A stretch of DNA of 46,730 nt from Betaproteobacteria bacterium (GCA_947478755.1 CANJXH010000004.1:1-46730); one strand, 5' to 3'; shown: positions 26,548 through 36,120, numbered from the stretch's first letter. The notes: generated by a model from the sequence alone, not told the origin. Translations and numbers: made by a program.

Positions 26548-27171
26548 GTGAGCCTCTACGACAAGCATGTGCTGCCACACCTGATCAACTGGGGTTGCGG
26601 CCTCGGCGCGATGACGGAGCAGCGGCAGCGCATCGTGCCACGCGCACGCGGCAAGGTGCTCGAACTGGGCGTCGGCAGCGGGCTCAACCTGCCCTGGTAC
26701 GACGCATCGCAGGTCGAGAGCGTGGTCGGCGTCGATCCGACCGAAGCGTTGCTGGTGCTGGCCGAGCCGCGCGCGGCGGCATCGCCCTTCCCGGTCCGCC
26801 TGCTGGCCGAGAGTGCCGAAAAGGTGCCGCTCGAATCGCAGAGCTTCGACACCGTGCTGCTGACCTTCACCATGTGCACCATTCCCGATCTCGATGCCGC
26901 GCTTGCTGAAATGCATCGCCTGCTCAAGCCCGACGGCCAATTGCTGTTCAGCGAACACGGCCGCTCGCCGGACGCCCACATCAGGCGTTGGCAGGATCGC
27001 ATCAACCCGCTGTGGGGCAGAGTTGCCGGTGGCTGCAACATCAACCGCCCGATCGACAAGCTGATTGACGCGGCCGGTTTTCGCATCGCCGAAATCGATG
27101 CCGGCTACTTGCCCAAGGTGCCGCTCAAAATCGCAGGCTACCAATACGTCGGCGTTGCGGTGCCGCGCTAG
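26548..27171 (+). CDS. Class I SAM-dependent methyltransferase
   Basis: 207 residues. Rossmann-fold motif I is VLELGVGSGLNLPWY, the acidic ribose-binding end of strand 2 is VVGVDPTEALL, and post-motif SFDTVLLTFTMCTIPD and LLKPDGQLLFSEHG complete the set. The overall layout resembles the METTL7/phospholipid-methyltransferase-like group, but the substrate is unknown. GTG start at 26548, four bases after the ilvA stop; the PatB-like gene begins two bases after its stop, so it is translationally linked to both. Confidence 0.88.
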   Translation: MSLYDKHVLPHLINWGCGLGAMTEQRQRIVPRARGKVLELGVGSGLNLPWYDASQVESVVGVDPTEALLVLAEPRAAASPFPVRLLAESAEKVPLESQSFDTVLLTFTMCTIPDLDAALAEMHRLLKPDGQLLFSEHGRSPDAHIRRWQDRINPLWGRVAGGCNINRPIDKLIDAAGFRIAEIDAGYLPKVPLKIAGYQYVGVAVPR

Positions 27172-27173
27172 CC

Positions 27174-28328
27174 ATGCCGGTGTTTGATTTCGACCAGGTC
27201 ATTGACCGACGCGGCAGCGATTCGATCAAGTGGCGGCGCTATGCCGGACGCGACGTGCTACCGCTGTGGGTGGCCGATATGGATTTCGCCGCGCCACCTG
27301 CGGTGATGAAGGCCCTGCATCGACGCATTGATCACGGCGTGTTCGGTTATTCGCGGCCCTGGCCTGCGCTGAATGATGCCGTTCTCGACCACCTGCAACG
27401 CCACTATGACTGGCGGATCAAAACGGAATGGCTGGTCTGGATTCCCGGCATCGTCGCCGCCTTCAACGTCGCCTGCCGCGCGGTCGGCAAGGCGGGCGAC
27501 GCCGTGTTTACTCATACCCCGGTGTATCCGCCGTTTCTCTCGGCACCGGGATTGTCGGCACGCAAGTTGATCACAGTCGCGATGCAACGTCGGGATGCAC
27601 GCTGGCAATTCGATTCAACCCTGACCGACCAGACGCTCGCCGACAGTGCGGCGAAGTTGTGGCTGCTGTGCCACCCGCACAACCCGACAGGACGGGCATG
27701 GAGTGACGCAGAACTGGGTGAAGTGGCGCGCCTCGCCGCGAAGCACGATCTGATCGTGTGTTCGGACGAGATCCATTGCGGTCTGGTACTCGATGAAAAG
27801 CTACGCCACAAGCCCTTTGCCGCCTTATCCGAAGAGGCTGCCAATCGCAGCATCACGCTGATGGCACCGTCAAAAACCTTCAACCTTCCGGGCCTGTATA
27901 CCGGCTTTGCGATCATCCCCAATCCGGCGCTGCGCCACGATTTCGAGAAAACCATGGACGGCATCGTGCCGCATGTGAATACGCTGGGAATGGTGGCTAC
28001 CGAAGCGGCCTATCGCGATGGCGACGACTGGCGGCAGTCACTGCTGTCGTATCTGCGTGGCAATGAGCAACTTTTGAGGGAAAGGGTTGCCGCCATGCCC
28101 GGACTTGCGATGACCCCGGTTGAAGCCACCTATCTCGCGTGGATCGACTGCCGCGAGCTCTGCACCCAACGCGGGATCGACAACCCGCAACGGTTCTTTG
28201 AGGATGCCGGGGTCGGCTTTTCCAATGGCGAAGAATTCGGCCTTCCGGGATTCGTCCGTCTCAACTTCGGTTGTCCGCGATCAACGCTGACAGAGGCGTT
28301 GCGGCGAATGGAATTGGCACTCGCCTAG
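27174..28328 (+). CDS. PatB/MalY-type PLP aminotransferase or C-S lyase
   Basis: 384 residues, fold-type I PLP enzyme. VLPLWVADMDFAAPPAV is the MalY/PatB N-terminal signature. HPHNPTGRAWS, CSDEIHCGLV and the PLP-lysine motif APSKTFNLPGL (Lys about 234) line the active site. Family members cleave cystathionine or other cysteine S-conjugates to a thiol, pyruvate and ammonia. It could feed homocysteine supply for MetH, though metH lies 16 kb away. ATG follows the methyltransferase stop by two bases. It converges with the GGDEF-EAL gene, 12 bases apart. Confidence 0.88.
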   Translation: MPVFDFDQVIDRRGSDSIKWRRYAGRDVLPLWVADMDFAAPPAVMKALHRRIDHGVFGYSRPWPALNDAVLDHLQRHYDWRIKTEWLVWIPGIVAAFNVACRAVGKAGDAVFTHTPVYPPFLSAPGLSARKLITVAMQRRDARWQFDSTLTDQTLADSAAKLWLLCHPHNPTGRAWSDAELGEVARLAAKHDLIVCSDEIHCGLVLDEKLRHKPFAALSEEAANRSITLMAPSKTFNLPGLYTGFAIIPNPALRHDFEKTMDGIVPHVNTLGMVATEAAYRDGDDWRQSLLSYLRGNEQLLRERVAAMPGLAMTPVEATYLAWIDCRELCTQRGIDNPQRFFEDAGVGFSNGEEFGLPGFVRLNFGCPRSTLTEALRRMELALA

Positions 28329-28340
28329 GGTCGTAGCCGC

Positions 28341-30713
28341 TCAGCTGCTGCCCGTTACCGGCAATACCTGCAGCCGGGTCTTGTTCAGCAACATGCGTTC
28401 AAACTCCTTCGCCGGCACGGGCGCAGAAAACAGATAGCCCTGGATTTCTTCGCAACCAAGATCGCGCATGAACTGCGCCTGCGCGACAGTTTCGACGCCT
28501 TCCGCAATCACCCGCAGCTTGAGCTGCTTGGACATGGAAACGATGGCGGCGGCAATTGCGCAATCGTCGCTATCCTCGGGAATGCCGCGCACAAAGGAAC
28601 GATCGATCTTGATCGTCTCGATCGGGAAACGCTTGAGATAGGACAGACTGGAATATCCGGTGCCAAAGTCATCCAGCGAAAGCGTAATGCCCAGACCGGT
28701 GATCTCGTCCATCATGTCGATGACCTGCTCGGCACTGTTCATCAACATGCTTTCGGTGATTTCGAGCTCCAGCCAGTGGGGGGGCAATTGGTGACGCAAC
28801 AGCAGGTTACGCACGCCATCGACCAGCCCGCTGCCGAACTGGCGCGCCGACAGGTTGGCGGCGACGCGGATGGGTGCCATACCGGCTTCATGCCACAGCC
28901 GAGCCTGGGCGCAGGTATGCTCCAGCACCCAGTTGCCAATGGCCACTATCAACCCGGACTCTTCGGCCACCGGAATGAACTCGGCCGGTGGCACCAGGCC
29001 GCGCTCGGGGTGCTGCCAGCGCACCAGTACTTCAGCGCCAATGATGCTGCCGTCAAGGAGGTCAACCTTGGGCTGATAGTGGAGCACCAGCTCATTGTTG
29101 ATCAGCGCCTGGCGCAGGCCGGCTTCAAGTTGCAATTTCTCGACCGAGCGTTGATTCATCTCGTGGCTGAAAAAGACGCAGGTGCTGACACCACCCTGCT
29201 TTGCGCGGTCAAGGGCGATCGCGGCGTTATGCAGCAGCGCCTCCACGGTGTTGCCATCCTCCGGGTAGACGCTGATGCCGACCGAAGCGCCGATCGTCAG
29301 CGCATGCCCCTCGATCATGAAGGGCTTGTCGAGCGATGCGAGCAGGCGTTGCGCAACTACGGCGGCCTTTTCATTGTGGGCATTGTCGAACAACGCCACA
29401 ACGAACTCATCGTCACCAATGCGTGCCACGACGTCGGCATCGCGCATCACGTCACGGAACCGCTCGCCGACGCCGCGCAGCAAGGCATTGCCAGCGGCAT
29501 GCCCGAGCGTGTCGTTGATCGGCTTGAAGCGATTGAGGTCAATGAACATCAATGCGCCGCTGCTCTTGTCGCGGCGCGCTTCGGCCAGTGCTTGTTCGGT
29601 GAGCTTGATCAGCAGTGATCGATTGGGAAGCCCGGTGATGGCGTCGTAGTAGGCGAGATGATGGATGCGCTCCGCCGTCAGCTTGCGTTCGGTAATGTCG
29701 GAAATGATCCAGATGGTGTTGCTCATCTCGCCATTGCCGGCAAACAGCATGCTGACACTCACATGGACGGGGTATTCCTCGCCGCCCTTTCGCTTGCCCA
29801 GTGTCTCGCCTTCCCAGCGGCCGCTCTGGCGCATGATGTTCTTCATGGCGGCCAGCTGCGTTTGCGCCGAGCCGGCACTGAGGAATTCGATCGATTGTCC
29901 AACCACATCAACGCTGCGATAACCGGCCATTTTTTCAAATGCGGGATTGGCAAGAACGATCTTCCAGTCCTTGTCGGCAATGACGATGGCCTCATCGCTT
30001 TGATCGAATATCTTTGCATGCAGCGACAGGCGGTGACGAAATTCGACGCGTTCCGATATGTCGGTCAGGTAACCGATGATGCCGAACACCTTGCCCTGCA
30101 TGTCGCACATCTTCGATAGCGCCAGTCTGGCCCAGAAAACTTCGCCAGACTTCCTGCGCCGGCGGACCTCCATCTCACGTCCACCATGCGTGAGGAATTC
30201 ATCGGCAAGGCTTTCATCGTCTTCGCCGGTGTAGAGGAACAAGATGTTGCGGCCGACCGCCTCCTCTGCGGTATAGCCGAACATGCGCTCCGCGCCGCTG
30301 TTCCAGCCGGTGATGAAACCAGACATGTCCATCACGATCACGGAATCGTAGATCTGGTTGATGATCTGCCGGTAGTAGGCTTCCTGCTTGCGTTGCACCA
30401 GAGCGGCTGCCGTATATCTTGCCAGCCCGATGAGACGCTGGCGCTGATCGGGCGTTGCGTCAAAGGCATAGCAGCCGTTGGGCACCCCTTCACAGAATAT
30501 ATTTTCCACCAGCTGATAGTGGGCAGGCGGCATGGCGCCCGGGGGATAGAAGCCGCCCTCGACCTGGCCCAATGCGCTGGCTGCGATTGATGTCAGCCGT
30601 GCGGGTAATTCGTCGTCGCCCGCTGCGCGAATGGCGAGCATCAACTCGGTGCACAGCGCGATATCGTCGCCGGGAAAGGACAAAACCCTGCTGATACTGT
30701 TGTCGTCGCTCAT
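28341..30713 (-). CDS. PAS-PAS-GGDEF-EAL cyclic-di-GMP turnover protein
   Basis: 790 residues. An unassigned N-terminal region (1-110) precedes PAS1 (about 115-235) and PAS2 (about 240-355). The GGDEF domain follows, whose signature is GDDEF (about 432) with an RDAD inhibitory site five residues earlier. The EAL domain starts with EVL (about 559) and has ANLSARQF, LELEITES, LDDFGTGYSS, KIDRSF, AEGVET and QGYLF, all expected metal and catalytic residues. Phosphodiesterase activity is therefore likely; cyclase activity is doubtful because the second Gly is Asp. Cytoplasmic, no membrane helix. ATG 30713 is one base after the HDOD gene stop (TGA-C-ATG), so they are co-translated. Confidence 0.9.
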   Translation of the reverse strand: MSDDNSISRVLSFPGDDIALCTELMLAIRAAGDDELPARLTSIAASALGQVEGGFYPPGAMPPAHYQLVENIFCEGVPNGCYAFDATPDQRQRLIGLARYTAAALVQRKQEAYYRQIINQIYDSVIVMDMSGFITGWNSGAERMFGYTAEEAVGRNILFLYTGEDDESLADEFLTHGGREMEVRRRRKSGEVFWARLALSKMCDMQGKVFGIIGYLTDISERVEFRHRLSLHAKIFDQSDEAIVIADKDWKIVLANPAFEKMAGYRSVDVVGQSIEFLSAGSAQTQLAAMKNIMRQSGRWEGETLGKRKGGEEYPVHVSVSMLFAGNGEMSNTIWIISDITERKLTAERIHHLAYYDAITGLPNRSLLIKLTEQALAEARRDKSSGALMFIDLNRFKPINDTLGHAAGNALLRGVGERFRDVMRDADVVARIGDDEFVVALFDNAHNEKAAVVAQRLLASLDKPFMIEGHALTIGASVGISVYPEDGNTVEALLHNAAIALDRAKQGGVSTCVFFSHEMNQRSVEKLQLEAGLRQALINNELVLHYQPKVDLLDGSIIGAEVLVRWQHPERGLVPPAEFIPVAEESGLIVAIGNWVLEHTCAQARLWHEAGMAPIRVAANLSARQFGSGLVDGVRNLLLRHQLPPHWLELEITESMLMNSAEQVIDMMDEITGLGITLSLDDFGTGYSSLSYLKRFPIETIKIDRSFVRGIPEDSDDCAIAAAIVSMSKQLKLRVIAEGVETVAQAQFMRDLGCEEIQGYLFSAPVPAKEFERMLLNKTRLQVLPVTGSS

Positions 30714-30714
30714 G

Positions 30715-31893
30715 TCAAATCTCGCGGCTGACTTCGGCTGCCCAGGCGTGCGCGCGCAATTGCGCCGCAAGATAGGCTTCGGCAGAAATGTTCAATTCGG
30801 CAAGGCGCTCGGCCAGCACAGCACCGGACGCCGCAGTGCTGGCGACCACCACTTCCAGCATTTTCCCCAGCGTGCCGGTGTGTTTGAGCAGGGCTTTCGC
30901 GATGTCCTCTTCAAGATTGAGTGGCGCCAGCAGGCTGTCCAGCGGCGCCTTGAACAGAACATCCAGCAGTGAAAACATGCCCACCATATAGGCGCGGTCC
31001 TGCTCGTGCTGATTGCGGCCCAGAATGGCGGCAAGCTCTTCCATCAAGGCGGCACGCATCGCTGCAAGGCCCAGCAGAGGACTGACCAAGCCATCAGCGT
31101 GTTCGCCGGCATACATCAGCAATTGCAGCCAGCGCTGCAACTGGCGCCGGCCGAGGATGGTAATGGCCTGGCTGAAGCTGTCGATCCTGTGCGTCAATGA
31201 AAAGCTGACCGAATTCACCAGTTTCAACAATTGGTAGGACAGATTGGGGTCACGTTTGAGAAGGGCTTCGATCTGATGCGAATCGGCATCGGTCGCTACC
31301 AGCGCGAGAAGATTGAGCAAATTGCTACGCGTGGTCGTTTTCTGCGCCGGCTGTTCTGCATCGTTGCGCAACGCCCAGTCACCACTGAACCAGTTGAAGC
31401 CGGCACCGACGCAATGCCTGTGCGCTGCATGGCTGTCAACCCGGCTGGCCATGTGCGGGCCGGCCGTCTGACCAAGCAGCGATTCGATGCCGCCAACATT
31501 GGCGGCATTGCAGTCGGTGGCAAACGAACTCACCTCGGAAGACAGTGCAAAGGGCGGCAAATCTCTCGCCATCAATCTGGCACCCTGATTGCGCAGTGAC
31601 GTCAGCCGGTCGTGGACAGCATGGGCAGCCAGCATGGCCGGAGACAGCACCAGATAGAGGGGACGGTTGAAGCGAACAGAAACGGGCTCGCCCGGCAGCT
31701 GCTCAATGCTGTCGAGCTCGATCAACAACGGCAATTTTTGCGTGTCGCCGTCATTGGCCCCAAGCTGTTGCAGCAGATCGCCATCAAGCCTTGTTTCGCT
31801 TGCTGGGAAAACGCGCATCGCGGCCCAGCGATTGTTCGCATCGAGCACCGGCGCAATAGTTGACGGAAATGACAGTGTTGTCGTTGGGGACAT
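30715..31893 (-). CDS. HDOD-domain signalling protein (YuxH-like)
   Basis: 392 residues. The C-terminal half is an HDOD domain (SNLLNLLALVATDADSHQIE, RDPNLSYQLLKLVNSVSFSLT, AITILGRRQLQRWLQLL), a non-catalytic HD relative used in signal transduction. The N-terminal half is a degenerate EAL-like region without the EAL motif, as in YuxH-type proteins. It probably binds partners rather than hydrolysing cyclic-di-GMP. It is the first gene of a two-gene unit with the GGDEF-EAL protein. A perfect palindrome sits about 20 bases upstream of its start and may be its operator. Confidence 0.83.
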   Translation of the reverse strand: MSPTTTLSFPSTIAPVLDANNRWAAMRVFPASETRLDGDLLQQLGANDGDTQKLPLLIELDSIEQLPGEPVSVRFNRPLYLVLSPAMLAAHAVHDRLTSLRNQGARLMARDLPPFALSSEVSSFATDCNAANVGGIESLLGQTAGPHMASRVDSHAAHRHCVGAGFNWFSGDWALRNDAEQPAQKTTTRSNLLNLLALVATDADSHQIEALLKRDPNLSYQLLKLVNSVSFSLTHRIDSFSQAITILGRRQLQRWLQLLMYAGEHADGLVSPLLGLAAMRAALMEELAAILGRNQHEQDRAYMVGMFSLLDVLFKAPLDSLLAPLNLEEDIAKALLKHTGTLGKMLEVVVASTAASGAVLAERLAELNISAEAYLAAQLRAHAWAAEVSREI

Positions 31894-31912
31894 ATCCGGA
31901 CGATGCTTTTGT

Positions 31913-31928
31913 TTTAACCACGGTTAAA
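31913..31928 (-). promoter_or_regulatory. Palindrome upstream of HDOD/GGDEF-EAL unit
   Basis: TTTAACC-AC-GGTTAAA is a perfect dyad with 7-base arms and a two-base spacer, 20 bases ahead of the HDOD start codon. The AT-rich ends and position suggest an operator for a dimeric regulator overlapping the promoter. The regulator cannot be named. Confidence 0.45.
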
Positions 31929-31954
31929 TTGAGCGTCGAGTCCGGTCAATCAAA

Positions 31955-31974
31955 CCGGGCAATAAAATGCCCGG
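31955..31974 (-). terminator. Terminator-like hairpin after formyl-THF cyclo-ligase
   Basis: CCGGGCA (31955-31961) and TGCCCGG (31968-31974) pair perfectly around a six-base AT loop. It lies immediately after the cyclo-ligase stop. On the minus strand it is followed by TTTGATTG, a weak U-tract. Confidence 0.5.
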
Positions 31975-31977
31975 CCC

Positions 31978-32577
31978 TTATGCAATCGTTTCGACACCAC
32001 TTTCGGTTACTACGGCATCCATCGGACAGTCTTGAGCGTGGGGCGTGATGGAATTCACGCGGGCAAGATCGAATCCAACCCCAATCGCATAGGGGCGAGG
32101 GGACAGGGCAGCAAGCGTACGGTCGTAATAGCCTGCGCCGTACCCAAGACGATATCCTTTAAGATCAAAGACATTGACCGGCAGCAGAATGACATCGGGA
32201 AGCAAGAGCGGCCCTTTGGTGACTGTGGGTATGCCATGTTCGCCGGCAATCATTTCACTATCGGGTCGCCAGAGACGAAACTTCAGCGCTTGATGCCGGT
32301 CGGCAATGAAGGGCAGGCAAACGCGCCAGCCCCGATCCATCAAAGTCGTCGCCAGCGGCCGGCAATCGACCTCGGCGCGGATTGGCCAGTAGCAAGCAAG
32401 GATGCCGGGGTGGCGCCGGGCCAGCAAAGCGTCGAGGTGACCCAGCACGGCGGTGGAACGACGTAAATGGTCATCAGTCGGCAATGCCTCGCGCGCGATA
32501 ATGCGTTCGCGACGCAAAGCGCTGCGAAAGGCTGCATCTTCACTGCCTTGGCTGGATGAAATATTGCTATCTTTCAT
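31978..32577 (-). CDS. 5-formyltetrahydrofolate cyclo-ligase
   Basis: 199 residues, normal length. Converts 5-formyl-THF with ATP to 5,10-methenyl-THF, returning stored folate to the one-carbon pool in the cytoplasm. Diagnostic motifs are an N-terminal Arg/Lys-rich helix (FRSALRRERIIARE), the ILACYWPIRAEVDCRPL core and GYRLGYGAGYYDRTLA, the folate/ATP-binding signature. ATG 32577 is listed; the conserved region begins about 16 residues later. It is divergent from slt across only 37 bases, so promoters must overlap or lie in coding DNA. I see no 6S RNA gene beside it, unlike many relatives. Confidence 0.92.
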   Translation of the reverse strand: MKDSNISSSQGSEDAAFRSALRRERIIAREALPTDDHLRRSTAVLGHLDALLARRHPGILACYWPIRAEVDCRPLATTLMDRGWRVCLPFIADRHQALKFRLWRPDSEMIAGEHGIPTVTKGPLLLPDVILLPVNVFDLKGYRLGYGAGYYDRTLAALSPRPYAIGVGFDLARVNSITPHAQDCPMDAVVTESGVETIA

Positions 32578-32614
32578 GTGCTAACTTGCCATTCGATTCG
32601 CCAGACTCTACACG

Positions 32615-34567
32615 ATGAAACGTTCACTCGTCACGCTGCTGTTCCTGCCTGCCCTCGCCCTTGCTGCGCCGGGGGACGATGCGTTTCTGGGCGCGCGCGA
32701 AGCGTATCGCGTTGCCGAGCCGGCACGGCTGGCGCGGCTGGTGGATGTACTCAAGGCTGACAAGAGCGAGCTGCAACCCTGGGCCGAATACTGGCAACAA
32801 TCATTGGCCATCAGTGACAACCGCTTCGAGGGTGTGCCGGATTTTCTCTCTCGCTACAGCGGCACCTACCTTGCCGACAAACTGCGTGCTGACTGGTTGC
32901 GGTCACTGGGCAAGCGCGCGGAATGGTCGGACTTTCTGGCGCAATATCCGCTGTTGCAGGAAACCACGACCGACCTGACGTGCTACTACTGGCAGTCGCG
33001 GCTGGCATTGAACAACGAACGCGGCGTGTTGGAAGATGCCCGGGACTTGTGGCTGTCGTCGGATGACGTTCCCGATTCCTGCATGCCGCTGATCTCGCAG
33101 CTGGTGGCGAGCAAACGCCTGCTCGCCACCGATGTCTGGCGCCGCATCCGCGAGCTGCAGGATCGCTCGCGCTACAGTCAGGCACAGGCGATTGCAGATG
33201 CCTACCTGCCCGGAAAACAACTGCCGGACGCCAAGACACTGGAGCGTATCGCGGCCAAACCCGCCAGGTATCTTGATCATCTGCCGGATGGTTTTGCCGC
33301 CAGCCGGCAGACTCGCGAAGCCACGCTGTTTGCGTTGGTCCGTCTGGCGCGCAAGGACGCCACGGAAGCGGCGACCCACTGGCGCAAAATCGAATCACGC
33401 TTCGACAGCGAAGATCGTGGCTACCTCTGGGGCCAGCTCGCCCGCCGTGCAGCCATGCTGCACATGAGCGAAGCCCTGGCCTGGTACGAGCAGGCCGGTG
33501 ACGTGCCGCTCTCCGAAGACCAGCAGGCGTGGCGCGCGCGCGCTGCGTTGCGCGCCGGCAACTGGCCCGCTGTCCTGGTCGCCATCTCGCGCATGTCCGG
33601 CAGCCTTGCCGCCAAACCCGACTGGATCTACTGGCGGGCACGGGCGCTGGCAGCCACCAGTCGCCCTGAAGAAGCGCTGGCACTCTATCGCAACATCTGC
33701 GCGCTGCCCGGCTTCTACGGCGTGCTGGCGGCCGATGAGCTTGGCCTGCCCTTGACCATGCCACCACGGGCAACGGCACCGACGCCGGAAGAAAACGCCA
33801 AAGCCGCCGCCAACCCCGGCTTGCGTCAGGCGCTGGCACTGTTTCGCCTCGACATGCGGGCGGAGGCGGTGCGCGAATGGAACTGGACGGTGCGTGGTCT
33901 CAGCGACCGCGAACTGCTCGCCGCTGCCGAGCTCGCGCGGCGCAACAACGTCTTTGATCGCACCATCAGCACGGCGGAACGAACGCTGGCTGAGCACGAC
34001 TACTCACTGCGCTATCTCGCCCCGTATCGCGACAGTGTTTCGCCCAAGGCACAGGCGCTGGCGCTTGACGACAGTTGGGTCTACGGTTTGATGCGGCAGG
34101 AAAGCCGTTTCGTGACCTCGGCCAAATCGGGCGTCGGCGCGCGCGGCTTGATGCAGGTGATGCCAGCCACCGCCAAGATTGTCGCCCGCAAACTCGGACT
34201 CACCGGATACCGGCCCGGGCATGTTGACGACATGGATACCAACATCACCCTCGGCACCAGCTACCTCAAAATGGTACTGCAAAGCCTCGACAACCATCCC
34301 GTGCTTGCCTGCGCGGCCTATAACGCCGGCCCCGGCCGCGCCAAGCGCTGGCGCGGCGACCAGGCGCTCGAAGGCGCGATCTACGCCGAGACCATCCCGT
34401 TCGCGGAAACCCGCGACTACGTCAAAAAGGTCATGGCCAACTCGGTCTACTACTCCGCGCTGTTTGAGGAAAAACCGCAAACCCTGAAATCGCGACTCGG
34501 CGTGATCAAGCCGGCCTCATCGGCCGACAAGGCAGATGCCAGCGATACCGACGAGGCAGCGCCCTGA
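32615..34567 (+). CDS. slt: Soluble lytic murein transglycosylase
   Basis: 650 residues. A signal peptide (MKRSLVTLLFLPALALA) is followed by a long alpha-superhelical U/L-domain (about 20-460) and a C-terminal SLT catalytic domain. Catalytic Glu496 is in LMRQESRF; GARGLMQVMPATAK, LGTSYLKM and AAYNAGPGRAKRWR complete the goose-lysozyme-like motifs. Cleaves peptidoglycan glycan strands to 1,6-anhydro-MurNAc ends in the periplasm. The C-terminal 20 residues are an acidic, low-complexity tail. The stop overlaps the cca start by one base (TGATG), so the two are co-translated. Confidence 0.94.
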   Translation: MKRSLVTLLFLPALALAAPGDDAFLGAREAYRVAEPARLARLVDVLKADKSELQPWAEYWQQSLAISDNRFEGVPDFLSRYSGTYLADKLRADWLRSLGKRAEWSDFLAQYPLLQETTTDLTCYYWQSRLALNNERGVLEDARDLWLSSDDVPDSCMPLISQLVASKRLLATDVWRRIRELQDRSRYSQAQAIADAYLPGKQLPDAKTLERIAAKPARYLDHLPDGFAASRQTREATLFALVRLARKDATEAATHWRKIESRFDSEDRGYLWGQLARRAAMLHMSEALAWYEQAGDVPLSEDQQAWRARAALRAGNWPAVLVAISRMSGSLAAKPDWIYWRARALAATSRPEEALALYRNICALPGFYGVLAADELGLPLTMPPRATAPTPEENAKAAANPGLRQALALFRLDMRAEAVREWNWTVRGLSDRELLAAAELARRNNVFDRTISTAERTLAEHDYSLRYLAPYRDSVSPKAQALALDDSWVYGLMRQESRFVTSAKSGVGARGLMQVMPATAKIVARKLGLTGYRPGHVDDMDTNITLGTSYLKMVLQSLDNHPVLACAAYNAGPGRAKRWRGDQALEGAIYAETIPFAETRDYVKKVMANSVYYSALFEEKPQTLKSRLGVIKPASSADKADASDTDEAAP

Positions 34568-35787
34568 TGGAAGTGCTTTGCGTCGGTGGCGCCGTACGTG
34601 ACGAGCTGCTCGGGCTGGCGATCAAGGATCGCGACTGGGTGGTGGTCGGTGCCACACCGGAACAGATGGTGGCAAAGGGCTTTCGTCCTGTCGGCAAGGA
34701 CTTCCCTGTCTTCCTTCATCCGGAAAGCAATGCGGAATACGCACTGGCGCGCACCGAGCGCAAAACGGCGCCCGGCTACAAGGGCTTTGCCTTTCACGCC
34801 TCGCCCGATGTCACGCTGGAACAGGATCTCGCCCGGCGTGATCTCACCATCAATGCCATGGCCCGCCGTGAAGACGGCACCCTGGTCGACCCCTACGGCG
34901 GACAGCGCGATCTGGCGGCACGCGTGATGCGCCACGTGTCACCGGCCTTCAGCGAAGATCCGGTGCGCATCCTGCGCGTGGCCAGGTTTGCGGCACGATT
35001 TACCGACTTCACGATCGCACCCGAGACCCTTGCCCTGATGTCACAGATGGTGACCGGGGGAGAAGTTGACCATCTGGTCGCCGAACGCGTCTGGCAGGAA
35101 CTGGCGCGCGGCCTGATGGAAGCAAGACCTTCCCGCATGTTCGAAGTCCTCCGGGACTGCGGTGCACTGAAAACAATCCTGCCGGAAGTTGACGCCCTGT
35201 GGGGCGTGCCGCAGCGTGCCGACCATCACCCCGAGGTCGATACCGGCATTCATGTGATGCTGGTCATCGACATGGCTGCATCGCTCCAGGCCGAACTGCC
35301 CGCGCGGTTCGCCGCCCTGACCCACGATCTGGGCAAGGGCGTCACGCCGGCCGATATCCTGCCACGCCACGTTGGTCACGAGCAGGAAAGCGTCAAGCTG
35401 CTCGGCCCCTTGTGCGAACGCCTGCGCGTGCCCGCCGATTGCCGCGACGTGGCAATGCTGGTCGCCCGCTTTCATGGTGACCTTGGCAGGGTAAGGGAAT
35501 TGCGCGCCACCACCATCGTCAAGCTTCTGGAAAGCTGTGACGTGATGCGCCGGCCGGAACGCTTTGAACAGATACTCATCGCCTGCGAATCGGATTATCG
35601 TGGCCGCACAGGCTTTGAATCGCGCCGCTTCGAAGCAGCCGATCAATGGCGCACATTCTGCACCGCCATTCGCGCCATCGACGCGGCTGCCATCGCCAAA
35701 AAATGCGAAAATCCGGCGCACATTCCATCAGCCATTCACGATGCGCGCGTCGCCGCCATCAAGATGGTCATCGACCAAACCAGATAA
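34567..35787 (+). CDS. cca: Multifunctional CCA tRNA nucleotidyltransferase
   Basis: 406 residues, the long gammaproteobacterial/betaproteobacterial type. Adds or repairs the 3-prime CCA of tRNA. Class II nucleotidyltransferase motifs: CVGGAVRDELLG, catalytic Asp21 and Asp23 in KDRDWVVVG, and ARRDLTINAMA. Neck motif EDPVRILRVARFAARF. A C-terminal HD phosphohydrolase domain is present (DTGIHVMLVIDMA, LTHDLGKG, about 222-257), giving predicted 2-prime,3-prime-cyclic phosphodiesterase and phosphatase activity. Placed between slt and a DUF1840 gene, both abutting it, in a likely three-gene transcript. Confidence 0.95.
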   Translation: MEVLCVGGAVRDELLGLAIKDRDWVVVGATPEQMVAKGFRPVGKDFPVFLHPESNAEYALARTERKTAPGYKGFAFHASPDVTLEQDLARRDLTINAMARREDGTLVDPYGGQRDLAARVMRHVSPAFSEDPVRILRVARFAARFTDFTIAPETLALMSQMVTGGEVDHLVAERVWQELARGLMEARPSRMFEVLRDCGALKTILPEVDALWGVPQRADHHPEVDTGIHVMLVIDMAASLQAELPARFAALTHDLGKGVTPADILPRHVGHEQESVKLLGPLCERLRVPADCRDVAMLVARFHGDLGRVRELRATTIVKLLESCDVMRRPERFEQILIACESDYRGRTGFESRRFEAADQWRTFCTAIRAIDAAAIAKKCENPAHIPSAIHDARVAAIKMVIDQTR

Positions 35788-36120
35788 ATGATCGTCATTT
35801 TCAAGTCAGCCGCTGCCGGAGACGTCATCATGTTTGGCGACGTGGCACAGCAAATGATGAAGATCATGGGCAAGGAAGCCGGCAGCAAGGGCATCGTCAC
35901 CGTCGAACAGTTGCCGGATGCCATAGCGAAACTGCGCGAAGCTGTCGCCGCCGACCGGGCGCGCCATGGCAAGACTGCGCCGGAGGACTTGCCACAAACC
36001 GAAACGGCGGCAGATGGCAGCAAGCGGCCTTTTGTCACCCTCGCGCAACGGGCGATCCCGCTGATCGAGTTGCTGGAGTATTCGCTGAAACGGGGAAAAC
36101 CCGTAGTGTGGGGCGTGTAG
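35788..36120 (+). CDS. DUF1840 family protein
   Basis: 110 residues. MIVIFKSAAAGDVIMFGDVAQQMMKIMGKE followed by GIVTVEQLPDAIAKLREAV is the DUF1840 signature, a small soluble family that I know mainly from Betaproteobacteria. Function unknown. The ATG directly follows the cca stop codon with no gap. Useful as a lineage marker. Confidence 0.88.
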   Translation: MIVIFKSAAAGDVIMFGDVAQQMMKIMGKEAGSKGIVTVEQLPDAIAKLREAVAADRARHGKTAPEDLPQTETAADGSKRPFVTLAQRAIPLIELLEYSLKRGKPVVWGV

